Source of the DNA: Ligustrum vulgare
Lineage: Eukaryota; Streptophyta; Magnoliopsida; Lamiales; Oleaceae
Assembly: GCA_963555705.1 (NCBI GenBank)
Contig: OY743190.1
Coordinates: 35,694,929-35,758,928 of the forward strand
Direction: 5' to 3'
DNA length: 64,000 bases
The notes under the pieces were generated by a model, which did no database searches, was not told the DNA's origin, and saw nothing but the letters and a program-made list of their open reading frames with translations. The position numbers were made by a program, and so were the translations under genes. Shown piece after piece: positions 1 to 10,918 of the stretch (position 1 is the stretch's first letter; each line of letters opens with the position of its first letter).

Positions 1-655
1 CGATTCAAAAACAATTTCATCCGAAAAAAAGGCATTGAAGGCAAAAACATTGGGTAAAAATCTTTAAACTTGTTATCGTTATATGTTTTCTAGTTTTTAT
101 GAATTGTTTTGCTGATGATATAAGTATTGTATATATAATTTTTAATGGATATACATTAGTTTGTACACTGCACTGCATTTGCATGAAACTTAGGAAATTG
201 TTTGAATGTAATTTTGTAAATTAAAAACTGCCCGAACTTGGGGTTAGTTTGATGTTTACAAAATTGTATTTGAATTCTCCCAGTTTTGAAGAGTTCATCA
301 TCGATATGTATATAACGAAATTTGTTGTACTATATATTTCTGTTGATGGCTATATATTCGTATGTTTGTTTCGATTTTATTTCCTTCTTGTTCTTCGAGT
401 GTGGACTATATTCAATGTAGACCGCACACTCAGGAGAACATGGAGGAGATGCTACCGAAATTTATTATCGAAAATATAGTGGCGTTAACAGGAAAATATA
501 CAAAATTCGTTATGTAAGGATCAATGATGAAAGGTTAGGGCCCTGCCGTGTAATTAGATTTGGAGTGATAAGGATGACTTAGGACGTATTCACGTCAGTC
601 AAAATTGTTACTTAATACTTTCATTCATTCATTTATTTGTTGTATAATATTTTAG
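1..655. other. AT-rich leader of the CACTA remnant, no gene seen
   Basis: I see no conserved coding signal. The stretch directly precedes the first recognisable codons of a CACTA transposase and is probably internal element sequence. No CACTA-type terminal inverted repeat is visible, so the element's left end is probably outside the window. Confidence 0.4.
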
Positions 656-2885
656 ATGGAATTTGATAAGAGTTGGACAAAAATTAGTAATCGTGCAAAG
701 TCTCAAGATTTTTGGAACGATTTGAAAGCATTTATAAATAGAGTAAGGCCATTTGTAAAAAGGCAGGGAAAATATTAGAAGACCGTGCAATAAATGCTTG
801 AACGGGCTAACACATTTTTTGGAAACTATTGAGGCTTATATATTTCATTATGAATTTGCAGAGAGTTATGTCGCATGGATTTACCGTTGGGAGATTGAGA
901 TTCCACATGAAAATGTGAATGCTCAAAATGAAGGGATTGATTAAGAGGATCAGACGATTGATGAAACGATGAACGTCATGGAGGGCATAGTTGGGAGTGA
1001 ATATGCTGGTACAAGCTTTGGTGCCCAATATGATGAATTATTTGAAGCTCTTCGTTCAGAATTATATCCCGAAGTTTCTTCCCTGTCTTCATTAAAATTT
1101 TTAGTGACAAGTGGACAAACAAGTTAATTTGATGATCTTTTAAAGCTGCTGGAGCTAGCATTTCCTAAAATGGACCTTGTGGAATCTCACTACGAGGCTA
1201 AAAAGATGATGATAAAACTAGATCTAGGTTACGTATCCATACATGTTTGTAAGAATGACTTTGCATTATTCTAGAAAGAGTACGCAGATAGATACACTTG
1301 TCCCTTATGCCAGGAATGTTGTTGGATACACACTGTCGCATTAGGTTCTTGGAAGAATGTGCTGCATAAGGTGTAGCGATATTTTCCTCTGGCCCAAGAT
1401 TGAGACATCTATTTGCAACGAAGAATATTGTGAGACTCATGAGGTGGCACATTATAGGTCAGAGTAAAGATGACGATGAGCTACAACATCACATTGATGG
1501 GAAGGTTTGGAGAGAATTCAACACGAGGCATCCGCAGTTTGCAAGTGAGATTAGGAATGTTCGGATGGGGTCGGCCGTAGATGATTTTAGTCCATTTGGC
1601 AACATGAGTCAGGCTTACAGTATGTGGGTAGGAGTAATGATACTTTACAACCTCCCACCTTGGCTATGCATGAGATCAGAGAACCTAATGTTGATTGTAT
1701 TGATTCTAAGTTCAAGCACCTGGTAAGGACATGAACGTATTATTGCCACCCTTAGTGGATGAATTGAAAGAGCTGTAGTCAAATAGTATTGACACACATG
1801 ACGCTGTAGAAGTAATAATTGGGGATTATTTTGAATGCATACCATGTTGTTTTGGATGATCAATTATTTTCCAGTTAGGAGTAGTCTATCAAGTTGGAGC
1901 GGTCAAGGGTACAAGTCATGTCCAACTTGCAATGAGGATACACCTTCAGTATGTGTGCTGGGTAAGATAGCTTATGTGGGTCATCAATGATTCCTACCAG
2001 CTATGCATCTTTTCAGGGGTAACCTCTAATTTGATGGAAATATTGATCGCAGAGAGCCTCCTCGAAAGTTGACGACTAATGATATCTTAGCACAATTTAC
2101 CGTATGAGGATGAGTATTCCAGGAAAGCACCCTACTAGGTACTGAAGAACTAGAAGGAAGAGAAGTGCAAATAAATTGAATTGGAGGAAGAATAGCATTT
2201 TCATGAGTTTCCGTACTGGTTTACCAATGAGCTAAAACATACCATTGATGTCATGCATGTGGGAAAAAACGTATGTGATAGCTTGCTTGGCATGATTTTG
2301 GATGATCCTCATAAATCGAAGGACATTGTTAATGTAAAATGAGACTTTATGGAAATGGGGATAAGAAGTGAGTTACATCTATATCACAATAGAACTAGAC
2401 TGATGAAGCCTGCTGCAGGTCATACATTGAAACACATAAATCGTGTTGAGTTTTGCAACTTTATTAGATCGGTAAATTTCCCTGATGGCTTCGCTTCTAA
2501 TTTGAGATGTGTAGCACCTAACGAGGGTCGAATTACTAGCTTGAAGTCACATGATTATCACATTATTTTGTAGAGGTTGTTACAAATTGGATGTCGTGCA
2601 AATTGAAATGAATATTCCCTCCAGCTTTCTTCAACATCATAATTCTCCTTGTATTGCATCTGCTCGAGGAGACAATACTTGGTGGCCCGGTTTACATGAG
2701 ATGGATGTATCCTATATAGAGATACCTTAAGAAACTAACGGACTACATAAAAAATCTAGTGAGATCGGAAGGTTCTATAGCGGAAGGGGTACGTTGTTGA
2801 TGAGGTATTGACCTTTTGTTCTAGGTATTTCAATGATGTAGAGACAAGGTTTAAGAGGCCACAAAAACTTGACTCGATGTAAAAT
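656..2885 (+). pseudogene. CACTA (En/Spm) transposase TNP2, decayed 5' part
   Basis: This is a remnant of the CACTA transposase that cuts and pastes its element in the nucleus. It starts with a transposase-associated domain (MEFDKSWTKISNR) at 656-910. The TNP2 core follows at about 1190-2090, with the family signatures FNPFGNMS-like (SPFGNMSQAYSMW) and YNLPPWLCM. A DUF4218-type region runs 2190-2885 (MHVGKNVCDSLLG, then RWMYPIERYL-like, then EGSIAEG). The reading frame shifts repeatedly and has many stops, so no functional protein is possible. Homology breaks off near 2885 and resumes near 4556, so an insertion splits the gene. Order and orientation of the blocks match the family. The exact break points are my estimate. 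Confidence 0.85.
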
Positions 2886-4535
2886 CTAGCCTCCAAGTAT
2901 AAAGGGGTCAGGTTATAGCCTAGCAATAATCCAGGGTCATTCTTCCTAGGGATTTTATTGGTGTCGTAATATATGCTAAATTCAAGTCTTAAACTATGAT
3001 TTCGAAGTTGCTTAAATGATAAAAAGAGAATATAATTAAATTGCAATGAAAGGAAAATTTGAGTGGAGTTATTCTTTCGCTATCAATGGGGCTTTTCAAA
3101 TAAGATTAGTGTGAATTTCTTGAAATCGATAAGATTTAAACATATTCGTACGAAAATTAGTCAATTTATTTTACGGCATTTAGTCGAGCATGTTGTGTGC
3201 ATAATCAATACATACCACATCAACGACATCAATCGAAGTAAAATAATTTGAAAATTTAAAACACTCGTTAATTATCATCAATCACAAGAATTCATCTATA
3301 GAAAATTAACACTCACCCATTGAGGTTAGGAATAACTCCCCTCAAATATAACTTAGCCGAACATAATTAAACTAAACGAAATAAAATTCAAACAAACCAT
3401 CACCATTAATCAAACAAAATTCAAATTTGGAAATGAGATTTCAATACTAAAATAAATCTAAAATCAAACTAACATCAACAGATAAAATTATGTAAACTAA
3501 TGATTATAACAATTGAAAATCTAAATAAAGGCAATAAGAAAATGGACAAAAATTGCTCAAAATTGAAACTGCTGCCGAGAGAAAAGACAGAGGTTGCAGC
3601 TGCTGGGCGGAGGGAGAAAGCCAGGCTGCTGGTGCTGCTACGTGAAGATGATGAAAGAGAGCTGCTGGGCGTTTTGTGTGGCTGACTGGCGACTGAAGTT
3701 GTCTACGGTTGGTTCCGGCTGCTGCTGTGTGGAAGAAGTCCGAGAGAGGCTGGCGGGTTGTAGAAGATGGGAGAAGGCAGAGGTTACGTGAGGGAATGCA
3801 GGCTGTAGGTTCTGTTTGTGGGCTGAACAGGTTGCGGCTGTAAACTGGTGGCTGAGGGCTCTTGAATGGTGAGATTGGAGAGGCTGGACGTGCTGTAGAG
3901 AAAAATACAGAGGGAAAGATGTGGGAGGAGGTAGAGGGAGAAGGAACAGCTTGCAGCTGGATGGTGTGAGAGAAGTTGGGGGAAGAAGGCTGTTGGTTTA
4001 CGTGAGGGAAGAGAGGTTGGCAGCGTGAGTGAGGAGGATGGCAGCGGCTAGTTTTTTTTTTGCTGGGTTGCTTTGGTGTGAGGGAGAAGAGACAGAGGTG
4101 GAGAGGGAGAATCGGAATGGCGGCTGGGTGTGTGTAGGAGAATATAGAGAATGGAGAGTTGTAGGTAATAGAAAGAGAAAGAAAATGTTTTGGGCTGGGT
4201 TTATGGGGTTTCGTCCATTTTTGGCTTTTTTCAGGTCAATTAAATTAGGGATTTTTGAGTTGAAATTATCGAAAATGTACCTGCAATTAAATAAATGAAA
4301 TTATTAGTAAATAAAATCAATTTAGAGTTAAAGAAATAAAATTGAATCTTTTATAAGTTTCACTCTAAATGACAAAATTTATATCCCAAAATTATATATT
4401 TTCATTTATTTATTTCTTTAAAATACGTAAAATTGGACAATAATCAGAGGCCAAATAGGAATTTGGATGTAAGCTTTAATAAAAGAAAACTATCAAATTT
4501 TGAGTCTTAGTGTTGTCCAATCGGGTTGCAGAAAT
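2886..4535. mobile_element. Insertion splitting TNP2, LTR-like, family not identified
   Basis: About 1.65 kb separates two collinear blocks of the TNP2 pseudogene. The left end resembles the repeat-region end of Athila-type LTRs seen elsewhere in the window: a short unit, then a sequence like CCTAGGGATTTTATT, comparable with the CCACAGGGACT motif near 52,430. The middle (3500-4200) is G- and TGG-rich and gives open frames with no known domain. I could not find a clean target-site duplication or matching ends, so a solo LTR is only the likeliest reading. Confidence 0.4.
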
Positions 4536-4555
4536 CGATCATGCTACGTGTTGAT

Positions 4556-4660
4556 GTGCAAAATCAGGCTATGTTTTACATCCTCAATAACTGTCCACAA
4601 ATTGAGTCATATTTAAAGTAAGAAATCTCAGTTATAATTGTTCACTCCCATTAGTAATGA
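4556..4660 (+). pseudogene. CACTA TNP2 fragment, continuation after the insertion
   Basis: The frame reads AMFYILNNCPQIESYL, which matches the conserved motif near the end of the TNP2 DUF4218 region (usually WYVLNNCPEIEPY). It lies in the same orientation and correct order relative to the block ending near 2885. Coding similarity fades after about 4660. Confidence 0.65.
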
Positions 4661-4826
4661 ACTGGGGTTGCTGATCATATCTTTGTTTCATAGTGACCAT
4701 AAACATGAACTCATGCTTGATGCATGTCCCAATATAGAGGAGGTGCACAGAAGAAGCTTCCATAGTTGGTTTCACAAGAAGGTAATTCAATCGTGTTAAG
4801 TTCCTTCTCATATGGAGTTTTGTGTT

Positions 4827-5524
4827 TGTAGCGACCAAGAATTTTCCGTGACTTATTTAAATAAATAATTTAATTCTTAAAAACGTGTCACTAAAACTTC
4901 ACTCATTTATTTTAATTAAAAACATGTTCTTCTAGCCATTACTACATGAAATTAAATTTATTTAAGATTTTAATCCAATTTCAATTTCATTATTTAATTA
5001 TTTTAAGTCCAAATATCTAATTCAAGCTTAATTTCAAGTTTTTTTAGAATCCCAAATTTATTTCCTAGCCCAAAATTTAAACTTTCCCTAATAAAAATGT
5101 TATCATTTCATTTCACCAACATTCTCCACTTACATATGTCACTTATCACCATTTCTACCACATTCTCCACGTAAATATGCCTTTCACAAACCCATAATTT
5201 ATCCTTTCCCCATCATTCCATCAACACATATTTCCTCCTTTATCCATCATCATTCATCAACATAATAATTTCAGCGAGGTATGATTCTACCTTCCCAATC
5301 ATAAACTTCACATAAAAAAAACTCTCTGCAAACTTTCTCACTACAATTCTTCTTCCAACTATATGTTCTTGGTAGAAACTTTGACCACACACACACATAA
5401 TTCAATGAAACCAACATCACGACCTTCACCCCCACCTTCGTCACACACATTGGGCATCACCCAATCAACCGATTGAACCACCACCACTACCAAATCAAGA
5501 TCCGAACCCCCATCCAACAACAAA
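4827..5524 (-). mobile_element. Truncated LTR, reverse orientation, same family as the 55.6-58.7 kb solo LTR
   Basis: The left edge reads TGTAGCGACCAAGA. This is the reverse complement of the right end of the 3.1-kb LTR that ends at 58,660 (TCTTGGTCGCTACA, within a few bases). An AT-rich stretch and then a CCACCA-rich stretch follow, as in that LTR read backwards. The copy stops near 5524, where a gag-protease fragment of another element begins, so it lacks its 5' part. Confidence 0.6.
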
Positions 5525-5905
5525 CTAATTACCAGTGCATCGTTTTGTGGGAAATGTATCCTAATCTCATTGTCCAGGGTGAAAGTGATTGGCTCCATCC
5601 TCAAAGTCCCAATAGGGTGTGAGTTTATGTAATAATTCACGTTGGCGGGCTCTTTGGCTTCTCTGATGTATCGATTTTGAGAGTTGTTTGGACTCCCACC
5701 AAGATGAGGCCCTCTAAATATTGTGTCGAGCTCACAGATTGGTGGATCATTTGGAGGATGGGGTAATTCTCTGATATTTCTATTAGGTGTTGGGGCTTTG
5801 TTCTTGTATAGGCTTCGATCCCTCTGATGGTCATGATTCCCTCCCCTCTGGGGATTTCTTTTATTTTCCCTTTGATAAGCCCAGTTGAACCTTTGATTAT
5901 TCAGT
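5525..5905 (-). pseudogene. Tat-type Ty3/gypsy gag-protease linker fragment
   Basis: On the minus strand this encodes the segment joining gag to protease. Motifs such as REAKEPANVNYYINSHP and HFPQNDALVIS match, residue for residue in most places, the corresponding part of the element at 13,148-19,117 (REAKQPANVNYHIHSHP, HFPHNDALVIR). Only this short piece remains. It stops just before the protease catalytic motif, at the junction with the LTR fragment on its left. Confidence 0.8.
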
Positions 5906-5936
5906 CTGGTTGAACCTTTGAAGATTATGAAAATAA

Positions 5937-6108
5937 CAAAAAACAAGATGTGGTCAAGGAGAAAATGATTGAGAAAGAGCAGGGGTCAACTCCAAAAGTT
6001 CAAGAAAATACTGAAGAAACAGTTGGAGTTCGACCTCCGGTCAAGGCATATGTGCCTCCCATTCTATATCTATAAAGAGTGTGGAAGCACCAGTTAGAAC
6101 AGTTTGGT
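5937..6108 (+). pseudogene. Athila-like gag C-terminal fragment
   Basis: The plus-strand frame contains VKAYVPPILYL, a stop, then HQLEQFG. This resembles the Athila-type gag segment with YVPPIPFPQRLKK followed by a QF-KFL motif. A comparable motif (YVPPIPFP) occurs in the Athila-like element near 43,950. Only about 55 codons are recognisable. It could be the 5' remnant of the element whose 3' LTR starts at 9667, or an unrelated fragment. Confidence 0.5.
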
Positions 6109-6169
6109 AATATGGGCCAAACCCCGATCGGTTTGCTCCGACAAAGAGCGAATAGAACTCTTGATTATA

Positions 6170-9116
6170 TTCCATTCTTCATGAAGTTGTGTTTCTTCCA
6201 TTTTATAGGAGCAAATTCCTTCTCTGGGCTAGCTTTCTCTAATTCAGTATACCAGGAAGTAAACAACTTAACATATTCTACTTCTTGAGCCAAGGCCCAT
6301 ACCTTTGCTGCTTTTTCTATTTCCAAGTTATAAACACGAGCCTGGATTTCCTTGCTTCTTGTACATCTTCCAAAGAGGAGGCTACTTGTGTTTCCTCAAT
6401 AGTTAACCCCTCTACCATTTTCTTGGCTTTAGAGAAGTTTGAAACTAAGTGGTCTTGTCTAGGATGATGCTTGATAAATTTCCTTTCCGCTTGCGAAAGC
6501 TTATTGACTAATCAAGCAACTCTTGCAATTCATTATAAGTTCCTTTCAAAGTAATCCTGGCATTACGAAGCACTGGTATAGAAGGGTCAACTAAGATTCC
6601 CAGCAATTTACTATCAAGTTCTTGGAGTTGAGACAGCTTTTATTGAAAGCAACTGAAATTATGTCTCCATCAGTGAAATGAGCATATTGGAGAAAAATTT
6701 CATACTAGGCATCAAGGATGAAAGAATGAGTTATCAATGATGGATCTATTTCAGAGGAATGACTAGCAAAGCCACTAATCATGTCCTCCATTAAATAAAA
6801 AACTTGATCGAGTCTGAAGGACGTGTCTAAATCCTTCTGTGAAAACCCAATAAATTGTGAGTAGATCCGTACAGAGTTAAAAAAAAGCAGCCATTCTGAA
6901 TAGGGTATGCTCACAGTATCAAAAATTGAGGATTCATGTCGGGAAGATGAAGGATCAAGTTTGAGAGCCTCTAAAATAGGAACTTCTAGATGAATCAAAC
7001 GTACAAAATCATCGAAAGCCTTCATGGGGGCATCTCGCACAAGATCTGGAACCCGAGGGTCTGAAAGAGAACAAAGATCAAGGTCAGAGGGAGAATCAGG
7101 ATCTAGATTTGTTATAGCATAGACTAAAGTTGAAGGAATGTTTGATTCAATGAGGGGAGGACTATCAGGCTCAACAATGATAGGAATGCTAGGGAGAAGG
7201 AAAGAATTAAACTCAAAATAAAGTGATCACATGGTATTTCGGTAATAGCAGGGCAAATTTGACTGAGAGGTAAAGTACTCATAACTAAAGTTTTACCCAT
7301 ACCTTGTGGAGGCTCCATAGAGAGATCAACATCATTCTCGTGACCATCCTCAAGGCTTAAAGGGGGAGATTCTACTGTAAATTCAGGGAATAAAGATGAA
7401 GCTGGTTAAGCGGTTGTCGTGGCCACATCAGGGCTAGATTGGTTCAATGGAGAATTTAACGTGACATCAGTCAAGTATGAATGAGACTACTTAACAAGAG
7501 ATTAGATCAAAAACTCGAATTACAAAGTGAGGATGAAAAAAACTTAACAAATCTCAGTATGGTTACCTTTCGAACCAATAGAATACTCTCTTCTTCTAAT
7601 GTCTCATCAGGATCAATTGCAGAGGGTCACTTCCAAGAACTAGAAGTTCCTACATGAGAATGAACAGATGAACCAGTACTGAACGGCTTTCGGTCTGGTA
7701 ATGTATCCAATGACTTCCAAAAGACTAGGGCAGTTTTTGCATCAATAGCATGGAAAACTTGAGAAAGACCTTTCCTTCACACTCACCCAGAAATGAGTAA
7801 ATAAGGGATAAATTAATGGATCAAAATGGAAAGACCTCCATCGTACATTAGTCAGCAAAGCCTTATTATTGGAGTCCACCATTTTTGCTTCATCGGGGTA
7901 AAGGACAAAAAATCGATTCTAGAATCTCATGTTTGTACCAGCAAAGAAAGGAACTTCCCATGCCTGCACCATCCTGAATTGATGTGTGACAAAATGAGGG
8001 GAGTACACTTCTACCCCAGCCTTTGCATATGCGCCTGTACCAATAAAATCATGAAACAATTCCTGACATGTCAAGAATCTAACCCATATCATCTTATCCT
8101 CATTAGTTGAAGCAGTTATTACATCGTTAAGGCAATGAGATGATGGATAAAGGAAATAAGAAGGAAGTTCATAGAGGTTATAGAAATACGAAAAAATGTC
8201 CCTACGACTTTGGCTCACATAAAACAACTGGGCCATCACTGGAGCATAACAAGGGAAAGGAGGAATCATAGATGGAGTACCAAAGTGAGTGAAATATACT
8301 CTCAACCATAATCAAACAATCCAGAGAGGACCACAGCCCGTGGGAGTTCCTTTGTTAGTGCAAAGTTGATGGATAAGTGTAGTCATACCCCTATAAAATG
8401 GCGGTCAAAGTAAAAGAGAACCAATTGAAACTTCGACCTTATGCAATTTCTTGTAACAAAGAGAGGTAACTGCCTGAAGCTTTGATACTAGGAGTACAAA
8501 TGATATACTTAAATTGCAAATAATGAACAAAGACGACACATTCAGACATAGAAGGAGGTTTAGTGAGGTCCTTTGAACTCATTTTTGTAAGGGCGGAATA
8601 AGAACATATGAGGGCATTTGGAAATGAAGAGGTAGTAAAAGAAGAACTGGAAATAGGAGAGATTGTACACCCCATAGGTGCTAAATTAAGCAAAGAGCCA
8701 AAATCACACAAAGTAATGGTCAATGGACTAAAAGGAAAGACAAAAGTATTGTAATCATTAGACCAAAACCGTAGTGCCATGGAAAATAACATTGGGCCTA
8801 AATTGGGAATCTTCACAAGAGCTCCAATGGCACTAAAGAGTCCACCCCCTTTTAAGGTATCCTTAAAACTCCACGTCTCTTAATATCACTTTTTCCCAAC
8901 TCGAAAAAGACTATAGATTCTGCAGTTGTAAAGTCCAATGATTTGGGCCATGTACGGATACCACCAGAAAATAGTAGACTTATTGGGATTGGGTTTAGAT
9001 AAGGGCAAACCCGAAAGAAGTGGATAACCTTGTGCTATAGTTGTAACCTTAATTTCATCAACATCTACGAAAGCATGACCCATACATACGTTCAAATTCG
9101 ACATTGACGTAAACAA
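6170..9116 (-). pseudogene. Antisense plant-mobile-domain (PMD-like) pseudogene of a Tat-like element
   Basis: A chain of minus-strand frames keeps protein similarity over almost 3 kb. At 8439-8816 the frame reads LGPMLFSMALRFWS, then NTFVFPF and TLCDFGSLLNLAPMG. This is the start-of-domain pattern of plant mobile domain proteins (PF10536 type). More domain-like sequence follows at 7919-8305. At 6170-7040 there is a charged, coiled-coil-like tail (for example QELDSKLLGILVDPSIP). Stops and shifts between the pieces mark it as decayed. It lies antisense, just inside the 3' LTR that starts at 9667. The antisense genes of the two Tat-type elements at 11.9-30.7 kb occupy the same position. I infer it was an accessory gene of that element rather than a host gene. 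Confidence 0.65.
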
Positions 9117-9249
9117 AATGTAAGATACAACATGGGGTGAAAGAATTTTTCAAAAATCCTGAAAGCTAGAAATGGCCTTAGGAGAGGAAGAGGTAGTTTT
9201 GTTGAAAGTGTAAAAAACTTTAAAGCGATGATAGTAAAATGTAAAATAT

Positions 9250-9290
9250 GAAGAAGAAGAAGAAGAAGAAGAAGAAGAAGAAGAAGAAGG
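9250..9290 (+). repeat. (GAA)n microsatellite
   Basis: About 13 uninterrupted GAA units lie upstream of the antisense PMD-like pseudogene. On the minus strand they read as poly-leucine or poly-phenylalanine frames with no meaning. Confidence 0.95.
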
Positions 9291-9413
9291 GCCACTCCCT
9301 TTTATAGGACGATGGAGACACATGTAGAGTAAAGTCTGGTATCCATGAGAAGTTGTATGCGACGCTTGGATGATGGTACACGATGCTTAGATGATGGTAC
9401 TCAACGATTGGAT

Positions 9414-9605
9414 AATGGAACGCCAAGCGTTGCCCAAAAACTGCATAGCATGTTCATTTTTGTTTTTCCTCGTGTTGAATAGCATTGAAAAATAAAGTAA
9501 AGACATGCATAATGGAACACCAAGCGTTGCCCAAAAGTTGCATAGCATGTTCGTTTTTGTTTTTCCTCGTGTTGAATAGCATTTAAAAAAGTAAAGACAT
9601 GCATA
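9414..9605 (+). repeat. Tandem duplication of a ~96-bp unit before the 3' LTR
   Basis: Two head-to-tail copies (9414-9510 and 9511-9605) both begin AATGGAAC(G/A)CCAAGCGTTGCCC and end near AAAGACATGCAT, with a few substitutions. Shorter related units (ATGATGGTAC) precede them at 9371-9412. They lie between the antisense gene and the polypurine tract of the 3' LTR. Confidence 0.9.
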
Positions 9606-9730
9606 ATTCTTTGAATATGTCAGAATTAATGGTTGCAAGTGAATCTAGCCATATTGGAGGGGTAATTGTTGACACATAAAAATTGTAATACCTAGGCCAA
9701 GAAAGCTTAAATGAATTGATAGGTATTATT

Positions 9731-9850
9731 CATACCAACAAGATGCACATTCTTTTCCAGAAGTCCATCATTATAAATTCCACAATGAAGTGTGCTTGGC
9801 TTGGAGAAATTCTACGATGGGTGACCTCTTAGGAAATTTTCTCAGGGAGC
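9731..9850 (+). repeat. 5S-rRNA-like block in the left Cassandra LTR
   Basis: The order of 5S rRNA gene elements is kept: CATACCAACA...ATGCAC, then an internal A-box-like GTGTGCTTGGCTTGGAG, then the C-box-like GATGGGTGACC. It is diverged and not a functional 5S gene. In this family the block can serve as an internal RNA polymerase III promoter. Confidence 0.85.
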
Positions 9851-9940
9851 ATGCGAGTGAGGACAAAACATCCTAAAAAGACCCGTGTTGGTATATTGGG
9901 GACAGTCGTCGATCTATAAGACAACCCCGATCATTACAAA

Positions 9941-9956
9941 TGGTATCAGATCTGGT
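9941..9956 (+). promoter_or_regulatory. Cassandra primer-binding site (initiator tRNA-Met type)
   Basis: TGGTATCAGATCTGG begins two bases after the left LTR end. It matches the usual plant iMet primer site TGGTATCAGAGC closely. Confidence 0.85.
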
Positions 9957-10090
9957 CACCAACCAAAAATTGGGAACTAAGTGCTACGCGGGAAAAAGTG
10001 CTACGCCATAGGGCGGGAGCCACCTCTAGAATTCCAACTCCTGGTAACAGATCTTCAGATGGTTTAAGCGTGACAAGGACGTCGCGAGTC

Positions 10091-10103
10091 TAAGAGGGGT
10101 GAT
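10091..10103 (+). promoter_or_regulatory. Cassandra polypurine tract
   Basis: TAAGAGGGGTGAT abuts the right LTR start at 10,104, the expected position for plus-strand priming. Confidence 0.75.
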
Positions 10104-10149
10104 TGTAATACCCAAGTTAGAAAGCTTAAAAGATTTGATAGGTACTACT

Positions 10150-10268
10150 CATACTAACAAGGTGCACATTTTTTTCGAAAGTCCATCGTTAGAAACTCCA
10201 TAGTTAAGCGTGCTTGGCTTGGAGCAATTCTATGATGGGTGACTTCCTGGGGAATTTTCTCGGGGAGC
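10150..10268 (+). repeat. 5S-rRNA-like block in the right Cassandra LTR
   Basis: This copy is closer to plant 5S rRNA than the left one. It keeps AGTTAAGCGTGCTTGG (A-box region, from 10,202) and GATGGGTGAC (C-box, from 10,234), followed by TTCCTGGGGAA. Confidence 0.87.
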
Positions 10269-10918
10269 ATGAGAGTGAGGATAAAACATGTTGAAAAAAC
10301 CCATGTTGGTACAGTGGAGATAGTCGTCGATCTTTAAGGCAACCTCGGTTGTTACAAAAATACTCAATTCAATGGCCCAATATAAAAGTCCGAAACATGA
10401 AAGCCCATTACAATTAATAGGGTGATGTGAAGGAATATGGGTAGTTGGGTGATGACGGAGGTGTCTGGACAATTGGGCGAGAAGCAGTTTTCATTGTTCA
10501 TCACACGATCTAAGGGAACCCCGTTTAACCATACATGAGTATTTACCACGACATGAACAATTAGTAAAAATCATGGGAAGTTACTTGATGTAGAGAAATG
10601 GATGACGGTTATGCAAGGGAGTGAGTGACGGTTAAGCAAAGTGAAAAGCAATGATTATCACAAGCACGTGACGAAACTATGGCGGTAAATCAAAAGTTCA
10701 AAGTAGTGGGCCGTTTGATGCCATTTTGTATATATAGTAGAAAGTTAGACATTTCAAAAAGACCAACAAATAAAAACTCTCAAAATAGAGATTTAATTTT
10801 CTTATCTTAGATTTTAGAATTATCCTTGTTTAATTTGTGTGCTTGTTCCCCTTGGAGGAGTCCTGTTAATTAAGCTTTCTTTAGTGCAAACACCATTTTT
10901 TGAGACTTTGTCTCAACA

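Larger units (their letters stand above)
9684..10356 (+). mobile_element. Complete Cassandra TRIM retrotransposon, TSD AAAAT
   Basis: Two LTRs of 255 bp (9684-9938) and 253 bp (10,104-10,356), both TGTAATACC...TTACA, flank a 165-bp interior with no ORF. The duplication AAAAT is present at 9679-9683 and 10,357-10,361. Each LTR carries a 5S-rRNA-like block, the hallmark of Cassandra. Such elements encode no protein and depend on enzymes of other retrotransposons. The copy sits inside the LTR of a Tat-like element and is therefore younger than it. Confidence 0.93.
9667..10918 (+). mobile_element. 3' LTR of a Tat-like element, interrupted by Cassandra
   Basis: A polypurine tract (TTGGAGGGGTAAT, 9654-9666) is followed by TGTTGACACA. 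The LTR closes at TCTCAACA (10,913-10,918), giving matching TGTTGA/TCAACA ends like the two nested Tat-type elements downstream. A TATA-like TATATATAG lies at 10,729. Removing the Cassandra insertion and one copy of its duplication leaves about 574 bp. The right boundary is inferred from the inverted ends only, because the partner 5' LTR is not in the window. Confidence 0.6.

Noticed and set aside
3500..4298. Plus-strand ORFs of 61-89 codons in a G-rich stretch
   Set aside because: Composition-driven frames inside the insertion that splits TNP2. No domain, splice pattern or conservation signal.
9092..9426. Poly-Leu and poly-Phe minus-strand ORFs
   Set aside because: Products of the (GAA)n microsatellite.
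9731..10268. Two real 5S rRNA genes
   Set aside because: The blocks are diverged, incomplete at both ends and located symmetrically in the LTRs of a TRIM element. They are Cassandra LTR sequences.
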